A stretch of 64,000 nucleotides of DNA from Skermanella sp. TT6 (GTDB lineage: Bacteria > Pseudomonadota > Alphaproteobacteria > Azospirillales > Azospirillaceae). Numbering within the stretch: the stretch's first letter is position 1; the number at the start of each line of letters is the position of its first letter. Location: NCBI RefSeq assembly GCF_016653635.2, contig NZ_CP067420.1:179501-243500 (forward strand), given 5' to 3'. Under the pieces are notes generated by a model. It did not search any database, had not been told where the DNA came from, and saw only the letters and a list, made by a program, of their open reading frames with translations. Made by a program: the position numbers and the translations under genes. Below, in pieces: positions 34,951-43,145 of the stretch.

Positions 34951-35304
34951 TCAGGCGGCGGCGGTGAGGGAGGCCGACATCAGGCGACGGAGAGCATTTT
35001 CGACACCCTCGGCGAAACGGCCGTCGGCGTGGCTGCCGATGTTCATTTCGGCGAGGAAACCGACGGCGTCGCGCTCCATGTCAACCGCGAAGTCGATGGC
35101 GTCCTCGGGATCGACGACCTTGCGGTCGATCTCCTCGTAGCCGTAACGGCCGGTATCGGGTGAGTAATCGTTGTAAACGGCGCGGAGTTCGACCAGGCCG
35201 GAGTTTAGCATGTGGAAATCGAAGGCCACGTATCGGTTGTCTTCACCAATGGAAGCCAGCGGAGCATCGATGGGCTCTGCTTCGAGGTTGACGATGTGCT
35301 GCAC
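34951..35304 (-). CDS. Hypothetical acidic protein, 117 aa
   Basis: The preferred start is the GTG at 35304 with AAAGGAAGG just upstream. A longer frame to an ATG at 35352 would start inside the TATAAT-like -10 box, so I reject it. The protein is acidic: IVNLEAEPIDAPLASIGEDN, RYVAFDFHMLNSGLVELRAV, YNDYSPDTGRYGYEEIDRKV, EDAIDFAVDMERDAVGFLAE. It is divergent from the small RHH gene and shares its control region, so the RHH protein probably regulates it. Confidence 0.6.
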   Translation of the reverse strand: MQHIVNLEAEPIDAPLASIGEDNRYVAFDFHMLNSGLVELRAVYNDYSPDTGRYGYEEIDRKVVDPEDAIDFAVDMERDAVGFLAEMNIGSHADGRFAEGVENALRRLMSASLTAAA

Positions 35305-35348
35305 ATTGCCTTCCTTTGCAAACGATGAAACGCCGCGAGATGATGTAG

Positions 35349-35394
35349 CCATTATACAGCATCTGTCAGCATCTTATAGCATCTATAAGCATCT
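35349..35394. promoter_or_regulatory. Divergent promoter with four phased AGCATCT repeats
   Basis: AGCATCT occurs at 35358, 35368, 35378 and 35388, exactly 10 bp apart, on one face of the helix. A minus-strand TATAAT lies at 35350-35355. The repeats sit between the GTG-start gene on the left and the RHH gene 17 bp to the right. Phased direct repeats upstream of an RHH gene are the usual arrangement for CopG/ParG/omega-type autorepression. Confidence 0.75.
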
Positions 35395-35404
35395 CGGAGG
35401 ATAT

Positions 35405-35572
35405 ATGCCAAAAGCATCGGCGCCGAAGGGGCCGGGAATTACACTCAGGCTTTCACAGGAAGTTCGCGACGCTCTTGAAAAAGCATCCGCTGATGATGGA
35501 CGGCCAATGGCTCATTACGTCGAGCGGGTCCTGCTGGCCGATCTTAAAGAAAAGGGCTACCTTCCTAAATAG
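35405..35572 (+). CDS. Short ribbon-helix-helix regulator, 55 aa
   Basis: The ATG has a strong GGAGG 6 bases upstream. The body ITLRLSQEVRDALEKASADD, GRPMAHYVERVLLADLKEKG fits the CopG/Arc-type ribbon-helix-helix fold (beta strand, helix, turn, helix). It should bind DNA as a dimer. The four AGCATCT repeats just upstream are the likely operator, giving autoregulation and control of the divergent acidic protein. Downstream 103 bp hold nothing. Confidence 0.8.
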   Translation: MPKASAPKGPGITLRLSQEVRDALEKASADDGRPMAHYVERVLLADLKEKGYLPK

Positions 35573-35675
35573 GCTCTCGGCTTACGGATTTTTCTTTCTG
35601 AAGCTGCAAATGTGCTGGCTGAGATCTTATTGGTTTCTACCCTGTAGCTATGGGCCATCACGACCAACGTGTCGG

Positions 35676-36206
35676 TCAATGTTTGGGAGCCGCGCCCGGT
35701 CCATCGAGCCAGAGCGGCACGAGGCAGGCGTTTCGACCATTGCTGACCCAGAGCGCTGCACCGCGGCATTTCTCCAAAGCGGCTTTCACGTCATTGTTCC
35801 GCATCAGGGGGAGCCACGCCTTCGCCGCGTCCGCGTCATTGCGCAGGATCACCGAAATCTCCGCCCCAAGAGCCGCCGTTTCGCCCCGCCCCGCCCAGTA
35901 CCCGCCGGCGAAGGCGAGCAGCGCACAGATCACCAGCAGTCCGGCCGCCCCGAGCACCATGCCAAGGTCGAGGCGCCGGACGATCCGGCCGGCCTCGGCG
36001 GCGGTGCTCGCCGCCGAGGCCTCGCAGACCCGGCGGATCAGTTCGGCCTCGCCCTCCGGCGTCAGCCCGCGCGCCCCGCCGACCGCCTCCCGCGCCGCTT
36101 CCGCCGTCCGCGTCGCGGTCAGCAGCGCCAGGCGGAGCGGGCTGTCCGGCCGCATTCCCGCCCGGGCGCAATACTCCTCGACGTGCCCGACGGCGCCGCC
36201 GGTCAC
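35676..36206 (-). CDS. Single-pass membrane protein, 176 aa, ParA/TraL partner
   Basis: A GTG at 36206 overlaps the TGA of the upstream ATPase (GTGA). The N-terminal 90 residues are helical (RLALLTATRTAEAAREAVGG, EAELIRRVCEASAASTAAEA), then one membrane helix (LGMVLGAAGLLVICALLAFA), and an outer or periplasmic part with two Cys (EKCRGAALWVSNGRNACLVP). Position and architecture resemble the TraM-type protein behind TraL-like ATPases in mobilisation regions. Not certain by sequence. Confidence 0.6.
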   Translation of the reverse strand: MTGGAVGHVEEYCARAGMRPDSPLRLALLTATRTAEAAREAVGGARGLTPEGEAELIRRVCEASAASTAAEAGRIVRRLDLGMVLGAAGLLVICALLAFAGGYWAGRGETAALGAEISVILRNDADAAKAWLPLMRNNDVKAALEKCRGAALWVSNGRNACLVPLWLDGPGAAPKH

Positions 36207-36964
36207 GGCAGCCAGGCCGAGGCGCCCACCCGGGCGCGCTTGGCCTCCAGGTCGGCCAGCCAGTCCTCGACCATGAACTGCTCGACCGGATCGATCTCGA
36301 TCCCGTCGCCCGCCGCCGCCCGGTAGAAGCCGGCGCCGAGCGTCCTCAGCGCGTCCATGCACGCCAGCCGGGTCATCAGCAGCGGCACGGCGCCGGCGCC
36401 GACCATCGCCTTGAAGCCGGGATCGCCGACCGTCCGCTCGAACGCGCCCGCCACCGTCCGGCCTTCCCGGATCACGCCCTCGTTCAGCACCAGCAGACAC
36501 CGCGCGGGACGGAAGTAGCCCGCCTCCCAGATCGACAGGACGTGCCGCAGATCCTCCTCCTCCGGCCCCAGGAAATACAGCGCCAGCGGCTCGATGCCGC
36601 GCCGGGCGCAGAACTCGACCAGCCGCAGGTCGCGCCCGTACTCCTGCAGAACCCGGTCGCCGCCGCCGAGATCGAGCACGGCCGAGCGCTTTTCGCGGAT
36701 CATCCGGTTCAGCATCCGGGTCAGCCAGGCCTTGATGTCGGGCAGTTCCCCGGTGGGCGGGGCCAGCGCCTCGTCCGGGAACAGGCCGGCCAGCGTCCTC
36801 GACCGCACGTCGCCGTCGGCCACGATCACGTCGCGGCCCTGATGCCGCGCGCGCCAGACCAGCTCGGCGAGCCCGGTGGACTTGCCGCCGAACCCGCGGC
36901 CCAGACCCACCGCGAGGACCGGGACGGGAGTGGGGGCGGTTCCCTGATCATCGCCGTTCGCCAT
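36203..36964 (-). CDS. ParA/TraL-like P-loop ATPase, 253 aa
   Basis: The N-terminus VLAVGLGRGFGGKSTGLAEL carries a deviant Walker A (GFGGKST), followed by VIVADGDVRSRTLAGLF and SAVLDLGGGDRVLQEY (Walker B-like aspartate). This is the ParA/MinD/CobQ group and is closest in arrangement to TraL-type proteins of mobilisation modules. The ATG at 36964 follows the upstream gene directly. A membrane protein is coupled downstream. It could act in plasmid partition or transfer; no parB or parS was recognised, which favours the transfer option. Confidence 0.7.
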   Translation of the reverse strand: MANGDDQGTAPTPVPVLAVGLGRGFGGKSTGLAELVWRARHQGRDVIVADGDVRSRTLAGLFPDEALAPPTGELPDIKAWLTRMLNRMIREKRSAVLDLGGGDRVLQEYGRDLRLVEFCARRGIEPLALYFLGPEEEDLRHVLSIWEAGYFRPARCLLVLNEGVIREGRTVAGAFERTVGDPGFKAMVGAGAVPLLMTRLACMDALRTLGAGFYRAAAGDGIEIDPVEQFMVEDWLADLEAKRARVGASAWLP

Positions 36965-37333
36965 TCAGTTCCTCCTTCCGCTCCGCTCGTTCATTTCGGC
37001 CACCAGCCGTGCCAGGACGTCACCGGCATCGGATGCCGCCGGAGAACCCCGCGCCTCCGCGCGCGGCGCGGGCCGTCCCTGCGCCGTCGCCCGCCGGACG
37101 CGCCACCAGGTCTGGCGCGCGGTCTGCGGCCGGGGCGGCTTGCCGCTTCCGTCGGTCAAACCCATGCGGGTGAATGCGTCGGCCAGCCTCCGCCAGTTGG
37201 GCCGGACCTCCTGCAGAAGCACCGACATGTCGTCGTGGTTCTCGCGCATCCACTGATGGAGTGACGACCGGGTCCCCGGCGCCCCGGAAAGCGCCGCGCG
37301 CAGTTCGGCCATGGCATCGTCGCGCCGGGGCAT
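36965..37333 (-). CDS. Small DNA-binding-like protein, 122 aa, intact copy
   Basis: The ATG at 37333 follows AGGTGACCG. The sequence MAELRAALSGAPGTRSSLHQ, WMRENHDDMSVLLQEVRPNW, RRLADAFTRMGLTDGSGKPP, QTARQTWWRVRRA looks like a helical, basic, DNA-binding protein. A truncated copy with the same start is at 43566-43754. It is the first gene of the ATPase-membrane protein unit, where an oriT- or par-binding protein would be expected. Function inferred from position only. Confidence 0.6.
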   Translation of the reverse strand: MPRRDDAMAELRAALSGAPGTRSSLHQWMRENHDDMSVLLQEVRPNWRRLADAFTRMGLTDGSGKPPRPQTARQTWWRVRRATAQGRPAPRAEARGSPAASDAGDVLARLVAEMNERSGRRN

Positions 37334-37800
37334 CGGTCACCTGTCTCGCCAGCGTCGAAACAGTGTAGAGGCACGTGTCCGGGAACCGTCAGGGACTCAT
37401 CAGACATACGCCATACGGCTGCATCGCACCTGTCGAGGTTGCGTCACGGGATCGTGTCGCGAGCGCTACAGCACTCCCTATCCGCAAGAGAATGCTCGTC
37501 AGTCTTCCACCGCGTCCAGGAGATCCCGGAAACCGGCACTGACCGGCCTGAACCCCAACGGCCTCTCCCGTCCGAACCGGTGTCGGCCGCCACCCAGCTC
37601 CGCGCCGTCGTCGCTGAAGGACCCGTTGCCACCGGCGCCTCCAGGGTACTCGGGTGACGGCACGGACTGGTGACAGGCAATCCCGCCATCAGCGGAATCT
37701 GGAACAGGTTTCAGTGCCAGGACACAGTGTCGGTGATACTCATCGAACGCGGGTTCAGAGTTCGGCGTCGAGAACGGAGACCAGAAGCGGATGACGCTGA
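37214..37800. repeat. Direct duplicate, copy A (related to 43640-44033)
   Basis: It includes the first 120 bp of the 122-aa gene, its upstream 105 bp (nearly identical between the copies, for example GGTCACCTGTCTCGCCAGCG and CATACGCCATACGGCTGCAT) and, further up, the 3' end of a PIN-toxin gene. Copy B has the same order and orientation. The copies flank the 37.8-43.6 kb module. Confidence 0.85.
37755..37800 (-). pseudogene. PIN toxin 3' remnant
   Basis: The last codons RHPLLVSVLDAEL and stop match the end of the PIN gene at 43989 (RHPLLLAVLDAEL). Only about 15 codons remain. 37801-37926 has no gene. Confidence 0.7.
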
Positions 37801-37926
37801 TCTCCCACAGTCCCCGTCGGTCAGCGCGGCGATCCGATCCGTGAGGACCAGTGCCACCGCCACCAGTCCCAGCCACGTGACCACGGCCGTCCCAGACCCC
37901 GGTTTCAAAGTCGCTTCTATGTTGGG

Positions 37927-38462
37927 TCAGTCCGCGCGCTCGTAGACCAGATGCAGGGCGCTCTTTGCCCTGGTCTCGCACTTGACGAGCCGAAGTTTCA
38001 GCTCGCCGGTGCCCTGCGGAAAGAGCGGAATGCCGTTTCCCAGAATGACGGGGATCACAGCCATCTCGAGCACGTCAATCCTGCCGATCCCGATCACGGA
38101 CCGAACGACCTGGCCGTCGCCTTCGATCCAGACGCGGCGATAGCCCCAGGCCTCCAACTCGGCGGCGACGGCGGCTATGTCACCGGAGCGGGTTTCAACG
38201 CCGGCCGGTAGCGGGTCGTCCAGCGGCCGTGTCGTCAGGACAACTGCGGGCTTGCCGGGGTACGGCCAGCCCCGAAGCGACGGAGGGCGCCGTACGTTCC
38301 ACGGCCCATCAGGATCGCGTCGACGCCAGCGAGAAAGGCGTCGAAACCGAAGTGCTCAGCCGGGTAATCCGCCGCCAGCCAGTCGTCGACAGACCCATCG
38401 GGGCGGGCGATCTTGCCGTCCAGGGAGATGGCGATGTGGCAATGCCAGATCGTGCGATCCAT
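37927..38462 (-). pseudogene. RibD_C/dihydrofolate reductase-like protein, frameshifted
   Basis: The ATG at 38462 follows GGAGGG. The first frame is CHIAISLDGKIARPDGSVDD, WLAADYPAEHFGFDAFLAGV, DAILMGRGTYGALRRFG. It must shift one base in the GGGGC run near 38270 to continue WPYPGKPAVVLTTRPLDDPL, ELEAWGYRRVWIEGDGQVVR, DVLEMAVIPVILGNGIPLFP. The joined product is a normal-length RibD C-terminal-type NADPH-dependent reductase. It is probably dead, or there is a sequence error. Confidence 0.75.
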
Positions 38463-38524
38463 GAAACTGCCCTCCATTGCACATCCACTTGAAGACTCCA
38501 GGGCGAATCTGGCGGGGAGCTCCC

Positions 38525-38612
38525 ATGACGCGTCATGTGCTGACCGACTGCGAATGGACCCGCATCGAGCCGCTCTTGCCGAAGCGGCGCACGGCCGGCA
38601 ACCGAGAAAAAC
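38525..38612 (+). pseudogene. IS5-type transposase 5' remnant
   Basis: The ATG at 38525 opens MTRHVLTDCEWTRIEPLLPK and RRTAGNRE, the start of many IS5-family transposases. Homology stops after about 28 codons. It abuts the 3' end of the CoiA-like gene, whose last codons may be altered by the insertion. Confidence 0.65.
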
Positions 38613-38627
38613 CCGGATCATCCTGCC

Positions 38628-39677
38628 TCAGTCCGCTGACCCGTTCCAGGTCCAGCGTGAGGAGTGCAGCTTCGACGGTGCCCAGGGTTTGCCGGCGAGT
38701 GTCCAGCAGAGATGCCATCTGCAAGATGCCAGGGTTGTTTCGGGAACCCTCTGCAGGGAAATGGCTGCATCACACCAAGGACAGTGCGCGCGCATGCCGG
38801 TCGCGATGCGGGAGGGCGGCGGACGGCGCAGCGGGGTGAGCGACTCGCACGCTCCATGCAGCGTGGAAATGGCTCTCTGGTAGACGGCCAGCGCCTCGGG
38901 AAGCTTGCCAAGATCGCACGCCGGCAGGATGCCGTGCGGCGCGAAAACGGTATGCGCCGGAAAATTGACGAGGGCCACGACCAGATCAATGTCGCGGCAG
39001 CATTTCCAGCATACCGATGGCACGGTCGCTACCGATGGAGCACCGGCCCGGGAAGGTGGTCCCTTGAAGCGGACGCGCCCGGTCAGCAGTTTCTCAGTGA
39101 ACGTCGCCAGATCAGTTCGTGCTGGTGCCCTATCCGGCGCGGACTCGATCACCGCCGGTGCGAGGCGCTCGGCCTGCTTCACCTCCAGGCGGAACAGAGG
39201 AAGGTCGCGCCGGGCCCCAAGCCTGGCGATGTCGTAGCCGACCAGCCACGCGCCGCGAATACCGGCTTCCCGGTAACGCTCCTGGCGATCCTCAATGGCC
39301 GCCAACGGAATGCGGGAGAGTTGGGCTTCGAGAGCCACCGTCCAATCCGGATGCCGCACGAGCACATCGGCGACCCAGGTTCCGTCGTCCGCACGCGCCT
39401 CCGTGGTGACGTCCAGACCGAGCCGGGCTGCCGCACGCGCCATGATCGATTTGCAGGCGATGTGCGCCAAGCTCTCGCGAATGGTGCAGACCGTGTTCGG
39501 CTTATGGCGGAAGAATTGCCAGCCGGTCGGTGAGCGGACGGGGATGACTGCCGCCCCGCAGCATGGGGTAGTGAGCCCCAGATCCCGATAGCTGGCCTTC
39601 AATTCCTCCCAAGCAGAGGGCGACATTGCCCAAGCGTGATAAGCGGCTTCGTCAACTCCATAAGCAAGCAGCGGCAT
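38628..39677 (-). CDS. CoiA-like nuclease, 349 aa
   Basis: It matches the competence protein CoiA family, with a zinc-like N-terminal CCGAAVIPVRSPTGWQFFRH and a restriction-endonuclease-like core: IRESLAHIACKSIMARAAAR, DDGTWVADVLVRHPDWTVAL, EAQLSRIPLAAIEDRQERY, GAWLVGY. The Asp and Glu-x-Gln of the PD-(D/E)XK motif are present. The C-terminal part has several Cys pairs (CWKCCRD, CPWCDAA). The last 20 residues lie next to an IS5 remnant and may be artificial. CoiA-like proteins outside Gram-positive competence are of uncertain role, perhaps defence or DNA processing. Confidence 0.75.
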   Translation of the reverse strand: MPLLAYGVDEAAYHAWAMSPSAWEELKASYRDLGLTTPCCGAAVIPVRSPTGWQFFRHKPNTVCTIRESLAHIACKSIMARAAARLGLDVTTEARADDGTWVADVLVRHPDWTVALEAQLSRIPLAAIEDRQERYREAGIRGAWLVGYDIARLGARRDLPLFRLEVKQAERLAPAVIESAPDRAPARTDLATFTEKLLTGRVRFKGPPSRAGAPSVATVPSVCWKCCRDIDLVVALVNFPAHTVFAPHGILPACDLGKLPEALAVYQRAISTLHGACESLTPLRRPPPSRIATGMRAHCPWCDAAISLQRVPETTLASCRWHLCWTLAGKPWAPSKLHSSRWTWNGSAD

Positions 39678-39853
39678 GACATCAGGCGGGTAAATGATTT
39701 CCGGTAGGCATCAGGGTTACTGGCACGGCATGCGATGACTTTGCCGTCGGCCACACTACCATGCCGACGGTGGCTTGGGGCACGGATACTGCGATCGCCC
39801 TCGGAAAGGATGCGGGATAGAGGGCGGGTCCCGTGCTGATCAACCGCCTGCCC

Positions 39854-40081
39854 ATGCCGCACACGTACACTGCCGACCGCCGCCACCGGGTCCCGAAGCG
39901 CCGCTACATGGTTCCCGACTGGCAAGCTCATGAAGGGCGGGCTCTGGCAGCTCTCAGCGGAGCTTCGCTCCGCCTGACGCTGTCAGCGCAAACGTTGTTT
40001 ACGTGGCAGCGCGGCTCGCTGACGATCCGGTTCACCGAGGACACCATCGCTGCGTGGCGGGCGGCCCCCCGGACCCCCTAA
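39854..40081 (+). pseudogene. IS5-type transposase N-terminal remnant with hairpin insertion
   Basis: MPHTYTADRRHRVPKRRYMV, PDWQAHE and then RGSLTIRFTEDTIAAWRAAP are the normal start of a DDE transposase. About 70 bp in the middle (39935-40010) are extra and contain the perfect hairpin GCGGAG-CTTCG-CTCCGC. The ORF ends at the GC/AT boundary at 40081. 39678-39853 has no gene. Confidence 0.6.
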
Positions 40082-40159
40082 GTACACCAGGTTATAAATT
40101 TTAACTATTTATTAACCATATGCACCGTATGTTCCCCAGCTTCTTCGTGATCAAGGAAC
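40082..40159 (+). promoter_or_regulatory. AT-rich leader of the two-component operon
   Basis: It contains TTATAAATTTTAACTATT and ATTAACCATATG, much more AT-rich than the flanks, and leads directly into the response-regulator gene with AAGGA before the ATG. Probable promoter; exact boxes are uncertain. Confidence 0.5.
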
Positions 40160-40573
40160 ATGATGTACCTGGCTGAGGATCCCCTGGCGATGTCGTCCAC
40201 CGCAGGCAGCTCACGCATTCTGCTTTGTCAGGATGACGCGGTAGTTGCCCTGCACTTCCAGGCAGTCCTGGAGACCAGCGGCTACGTCGTTGTCGGGCCT
40301 GTCTGTACCGGCACGGAAGCTTTGGTGGAAGCGGATCACCATCCACCCGATCTGGCGCTTGTCGACATCGGTCTTCGGGGAGCGATCGACGGCATATCGG
40401 TCGCGGCCGAACTCGCATCGCGGGCAGTGCCCGTGATTTTCCTGACGGGCGATTACCAGCGGGCCTGCCTTGACGGCAGGGAGTTCGCGGCGGACATCCT
40501 GATCAAGCCTGTTTCCGATGGAGTCATCCTGGAAGCCGTGGCTTCCGTCCTGCAGCCAGGACGACAATGCTGA
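40160..40573 (+). CDS. Response regulator, receiver domain only
   Basis: 137 aa with a full receiver domain: SRILLCQDDAVVALHFQAVL (acidic pair), LALVDIGLRGAIDGISVA (phospho-acceptor Asp near residue 69), VPVIFLTGDY (Thr switch), and ADILIKPVSD (Lys). No output domain. The stop overlaps the start of the kinase by 7 bases, so the two are coupled. Such stand-alone receivers beside HWE kinases usually act as phosphate sinks or feed partner-switching regulators. The start could also be the ATG at 40163 or 40190. Confidence 0.9.
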   Translation: MMYLAEDPLAMSSTAGSSRILLCQDDAVVALHFQAVLETSGYVVVGPVCTGTEALVEADHHPPDLALVDIGLRGAIDGISVAAELASRAVPVIFLTGDYQRACLDGREFAADILIKPVSDGVILEAVASVLQPGRQC

Positions 40574-42759
40574 CCGCTTCTGTCGTCGCTTCAGCGCTGC
40601 GAGGACTGATGCGGAGGCGCCATACCTGGCCGGTGATGGTCATGGCCATGGGGAGCCTCGCCACGGCTGTCGCGGCAGCTGGATCCTGGCGCGCGATGGA
40701 CCTCGAGGGCCAGGATCGCTTTCTCCAGGAGGTTGAGCAAACCCACGCCGCCATCCAAGACCGCATGGAAACCTACGTTGCGGTCCTTCGGGCCACGGCT
40801 GCCCTGTTCGCGGCGAGCGACGACGTGACCCGGACCGAGTTCGCTGCCTTCGCGACGCGGCTGAACCTTCCGGAGCGCTACCCCGGAATTCAGGGCCTCG
40901 GCTTCAGTGCGCATGTGTCGCCGGATGAAGTCGAGCGTCTGGAAGCGGATATGCAGCGGCAGGGGCTTGAGGGGTTTCGCATCTGGCCTGCCGCTCCGCG
41001 GAGCGAGATCCACTCGATCGTGTTCCTGGAGCCGCTCGACAGCCGGAACAAGGCGGCCACCGGCTTTGACATGGCGACCGATCCGGTGCGCCGTGCGGCC
41101 ATGGAACTGGCACGCGACTCCGGTGAACCCGCCGCCTCCGGCAAGGTCCGGCTGGTACAGGAGATCGGGCAGCATGCCCAGGCAGGTTTCCTGATCTATG
41201 TGCCGGTGTACCGGGGACGCGATGTCCCGGACACCGTCGAGGAGCGCCGGCGCCTTCTCCTCGGGCATGCCTATGCTCCGTTTCGGGCCGACGACCTGCT
41301 CGGCAAACTCCTTGGCGGGGTACAGCCCAGCGTCGCCTTGGAGATCCACGACGGCGATCCGGCCGCGGGAGCCGTGATGCACCGTTCCGAAGGCTGGAGC
41401 GTTGATGGCGGGGCGCAGTATCGGACAGAGCGCCCGCTGGAAGTCGCGGGCCGGCACTGGACCGTGGCTTACGCGGCAGGGGATGGCCTGGACGGCACCT
41501 CGGGACGTGAGCTGGTGTGGGTCGTCGCGGCCGGCGGTCTTCTCGCGACCGGCATGGTATCCGCCGCCGCCTGGGCCCAGGCGCGGGCGCGCGTGGATGC
41601 GGAGCGCGCCTCGGCAGCCGAGCGGCTGCGGGCCCAGGAGCTTGAGACCATCAACACCGTCGGGACCGAGGTTTCGGCGCAACTGGATCTGGACCAACTG
41701 GTTCAGTCCGTCACCGACGGTGCCACCCGCTTGGCCGGCGCCCAGATCGGAGCCTTCTTCTACAACGTGGTCGGCGAGCGTGGTGAGGCCTACACCCTGC
41801 ACGCCCTGTCAGGCCCAGGTACCGCCATGTTCGCCGGGTACCCCATGCCCCGCAAAACAGCCTTGTTCACCCCGACCTTCCGGGGCGAGACGACCGTCCG
41901 ATCCGACGACATCACCCAGGACCCGCGATACGGGCGCAATGCGCCGCATCGTGGCATGCCCCCTGGTCACCCCCCGGTCCGCAGTTACCTGGCGGTACCC
42001 GTGATCTCCCGGTCGGGAGAGACGCTGGGCGGCGTCATCCTCGGACACGGCGAGCCCGGTGTCTTCACGGCCCGCGTCGAGCGGCTGGTTGTCGGTCTTG
42101 CGGCCCAGGCGGCCGTGGCGGTTGACAATGCCCGGCTGTTCGGCACGGTGCAGAAGCAGGCCGAGCACCGCAAGCTGCTGATCAACGAGCTCAACCACCG
42201 GGTCAAGAACACCCTGGCCGCGGTACAGTCGATCGCCCGGCAGACCTCGCGGTCGTGCTCCACGCCAGCAGCGTTCGTCCAGTCCTTCGAGGGGCGGTTG
42301 CTGGCCCTGTCGAATGCCCATAACCTGCTCACGCGCGGCAACTGGGAGGGTGCGCCGCTGGTCGAACTCGCCCAGGCCGAACTGGCGCCCTATGGCCGTA
42401 GCCGTGCCGTAATCGACGGCCCCGCCGTGTGGTTGCCGCCCCAGGATGCGGTTGCCCTGGGCATGGCCTTCCATGAACTGGCGACCAATGCCGCCAAGTA
42501 CGGAGCCTTATCCGTACCGGACGGGCAGGTGCGGCTCGGATGGTCGATCGTCGATGAAACGGGAGAATGCCGTCTCAGGGTCAGGTGGGAGGAGGTTGGC
42601 GGACCTCCGGTCACGCCGCCGGCGCGGCGAGGGTTCGGATCGCAGCTCATCGGGGATGGGTTGGCCAATCAGTTGGACGGCAACGTCATTCTGGATTTCC
42701 CACCCACGGGCGCCAGGTGCGTGATCGATTTCCCTTTCGTGGGGAACACAACGGGATGA
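40567..42759 (+). CDS. CHASE-GAF-HWE sensor histidine kinase
   Basis: 730 aa in the inner membrane. Order: an N-terminal membrane helix (WPVMVMAMGSLATAVAAAG), a periplasmic CHASE sensor (ERYPGIQGLGFSAHVSPDEV, GFDMATDPVRRAAMELARDS), a second helix (LVWVVAAGGLLATGMVSAAA), a GAF domain (GATRLAGAQIGAFFYNVVGE, VRSYLAVPVISRSGETLGGV), and an HWE kinase core. The phosphorylated His is in LINELNHRVKNTLAAVQSIA near residue 543, the N box is FHELATNAAKYGALS, and the WxE signature is RVRWEEVGGPPV. It is coupled to receiver genes on both sides. Confidence 0.93.
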   Translation: MLTASVVASALRGLMRRRHTWPVMVMAMGSLATAVAAAGSWRAMDLEGQDRFLQEVEQTHAAIQDRMETYVAVLRATAALFAASDDVTRTEFAAFATRLNLPERYPGIQGLGFSAHVSPDEVERLEADMQRQGLEGFRIWPAAPRSEIHSIVFLEPLDSRNKAATGFDMATDPVRRAAMELARDSGEPAASGKVRLVQEIGQHAQAGFLIYVPVYRGRDVPDTVEERRRLLLGHAYAPFRADDLLGKLLGGVQPSVALEIHDGDPAAGAVMHRSEGWSVDGGAQYRTERPLEVAGRHWTVAYAAGDGLDGTSGRELVWVVAAGGLLATGMVSAAAWAQARARVDAERASAAERLRAQELETINTVGTEVSAQLDLDQLVQSVTDGATRLAGAQIGAFFYNVVGERGEAYTLHALSGPGTAMFAGYPMPRKTALFTPTFRGETTVRSDDITQDPRYGRNAPHRGMPPGHPPVRSYLAVPVISRSGETLGGVILGHGEPGVFTARVERLVVGLAAQAAVAVDNARLFGTVQKQAEHRKLLINELNHRVKNTLAAVQSIARQTSRSCSTPAAFVQSFEGRLLALSNAHNLLTRGNWEGAPLVELAQAELAPYGRSRAVIDGPAVWLPPQDAVALGMAFHELATNAAKYGALSVPDGQVRLGWSIVDETGECRLRVRWEEVGGPPVTPPARRGFGSQLIGDGLANQLDGNVILDFPPTGARCVIDFPFVGNTTG

Positions 42760-43130
42760 CCGCAGTGCAGAGCCTGCAGGCGCTCAGGGTCCTTGTCGTC
42801 GAGGACGAGGTACTGGTCGCCATGGCCGTCAAGGAAACACTGGAACGCTTCGGGTGTGTCGTGGTCGGACCGGTCGGGCGGGTGCGGCGTGCCATGGAGC
42901 TGGTAGGAGCGGAACTCGATGCGGCCGTGCTCGACGTCAACATTGCAGGCGAGCGCGTGTTTCCCGTGGCCGAGGCGTTGACGTCCCGAGGCGTGCCGGT
43001 CGTGTTCACGACCGGATATGGCATGGGCGGAATCGACGGTGTCTTTCCCTTGAGCACCGTTCTTCAGAAGCCGTATCTGGATGCTACCCTCGCAGCAGCA
43101 CTGGCGAATGCGGTCGGACGAGCTTCCTGA
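42756..43130 (+). CDS. Response regulator, receiver domain only
   Basis: 124 aa. The domain has LRVLVVEDEVLVAMAVKETL, AAVLDVNIAGERVFPVAEAL (Asp near residue 60), PVVFTTGYGMGGI (the TGY form typical of single-domain receivers with HWE kinases), and VLQKPYL. ATGA overlap with the kinase stop. Together the three genes form a response regulator-kinase-response regulator operon, which suggests two outputs or one output plus a phosphate sink. Confidence 0.92.
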   Translation: MTAVQSLQALRVLVVEDEVLVAMAVKETLERFGCVVVGPVGRVRRAMELVGAELDAAVLDVNIAGERVFPVAEALTSRGVPVVFTTGYGMGGIDGVFPLSTVLQKPYLDATLAAALANAVGRAS

Positions 43131-43145
43131 ACGAGCAGATACTCA

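Noticed and set aside
35358-35394. AGCATCT repeats as a CRISPR array
   Set aside because: The units are 7 bp at 10-bp spacing, without repeat-spacer structure or cas genes.
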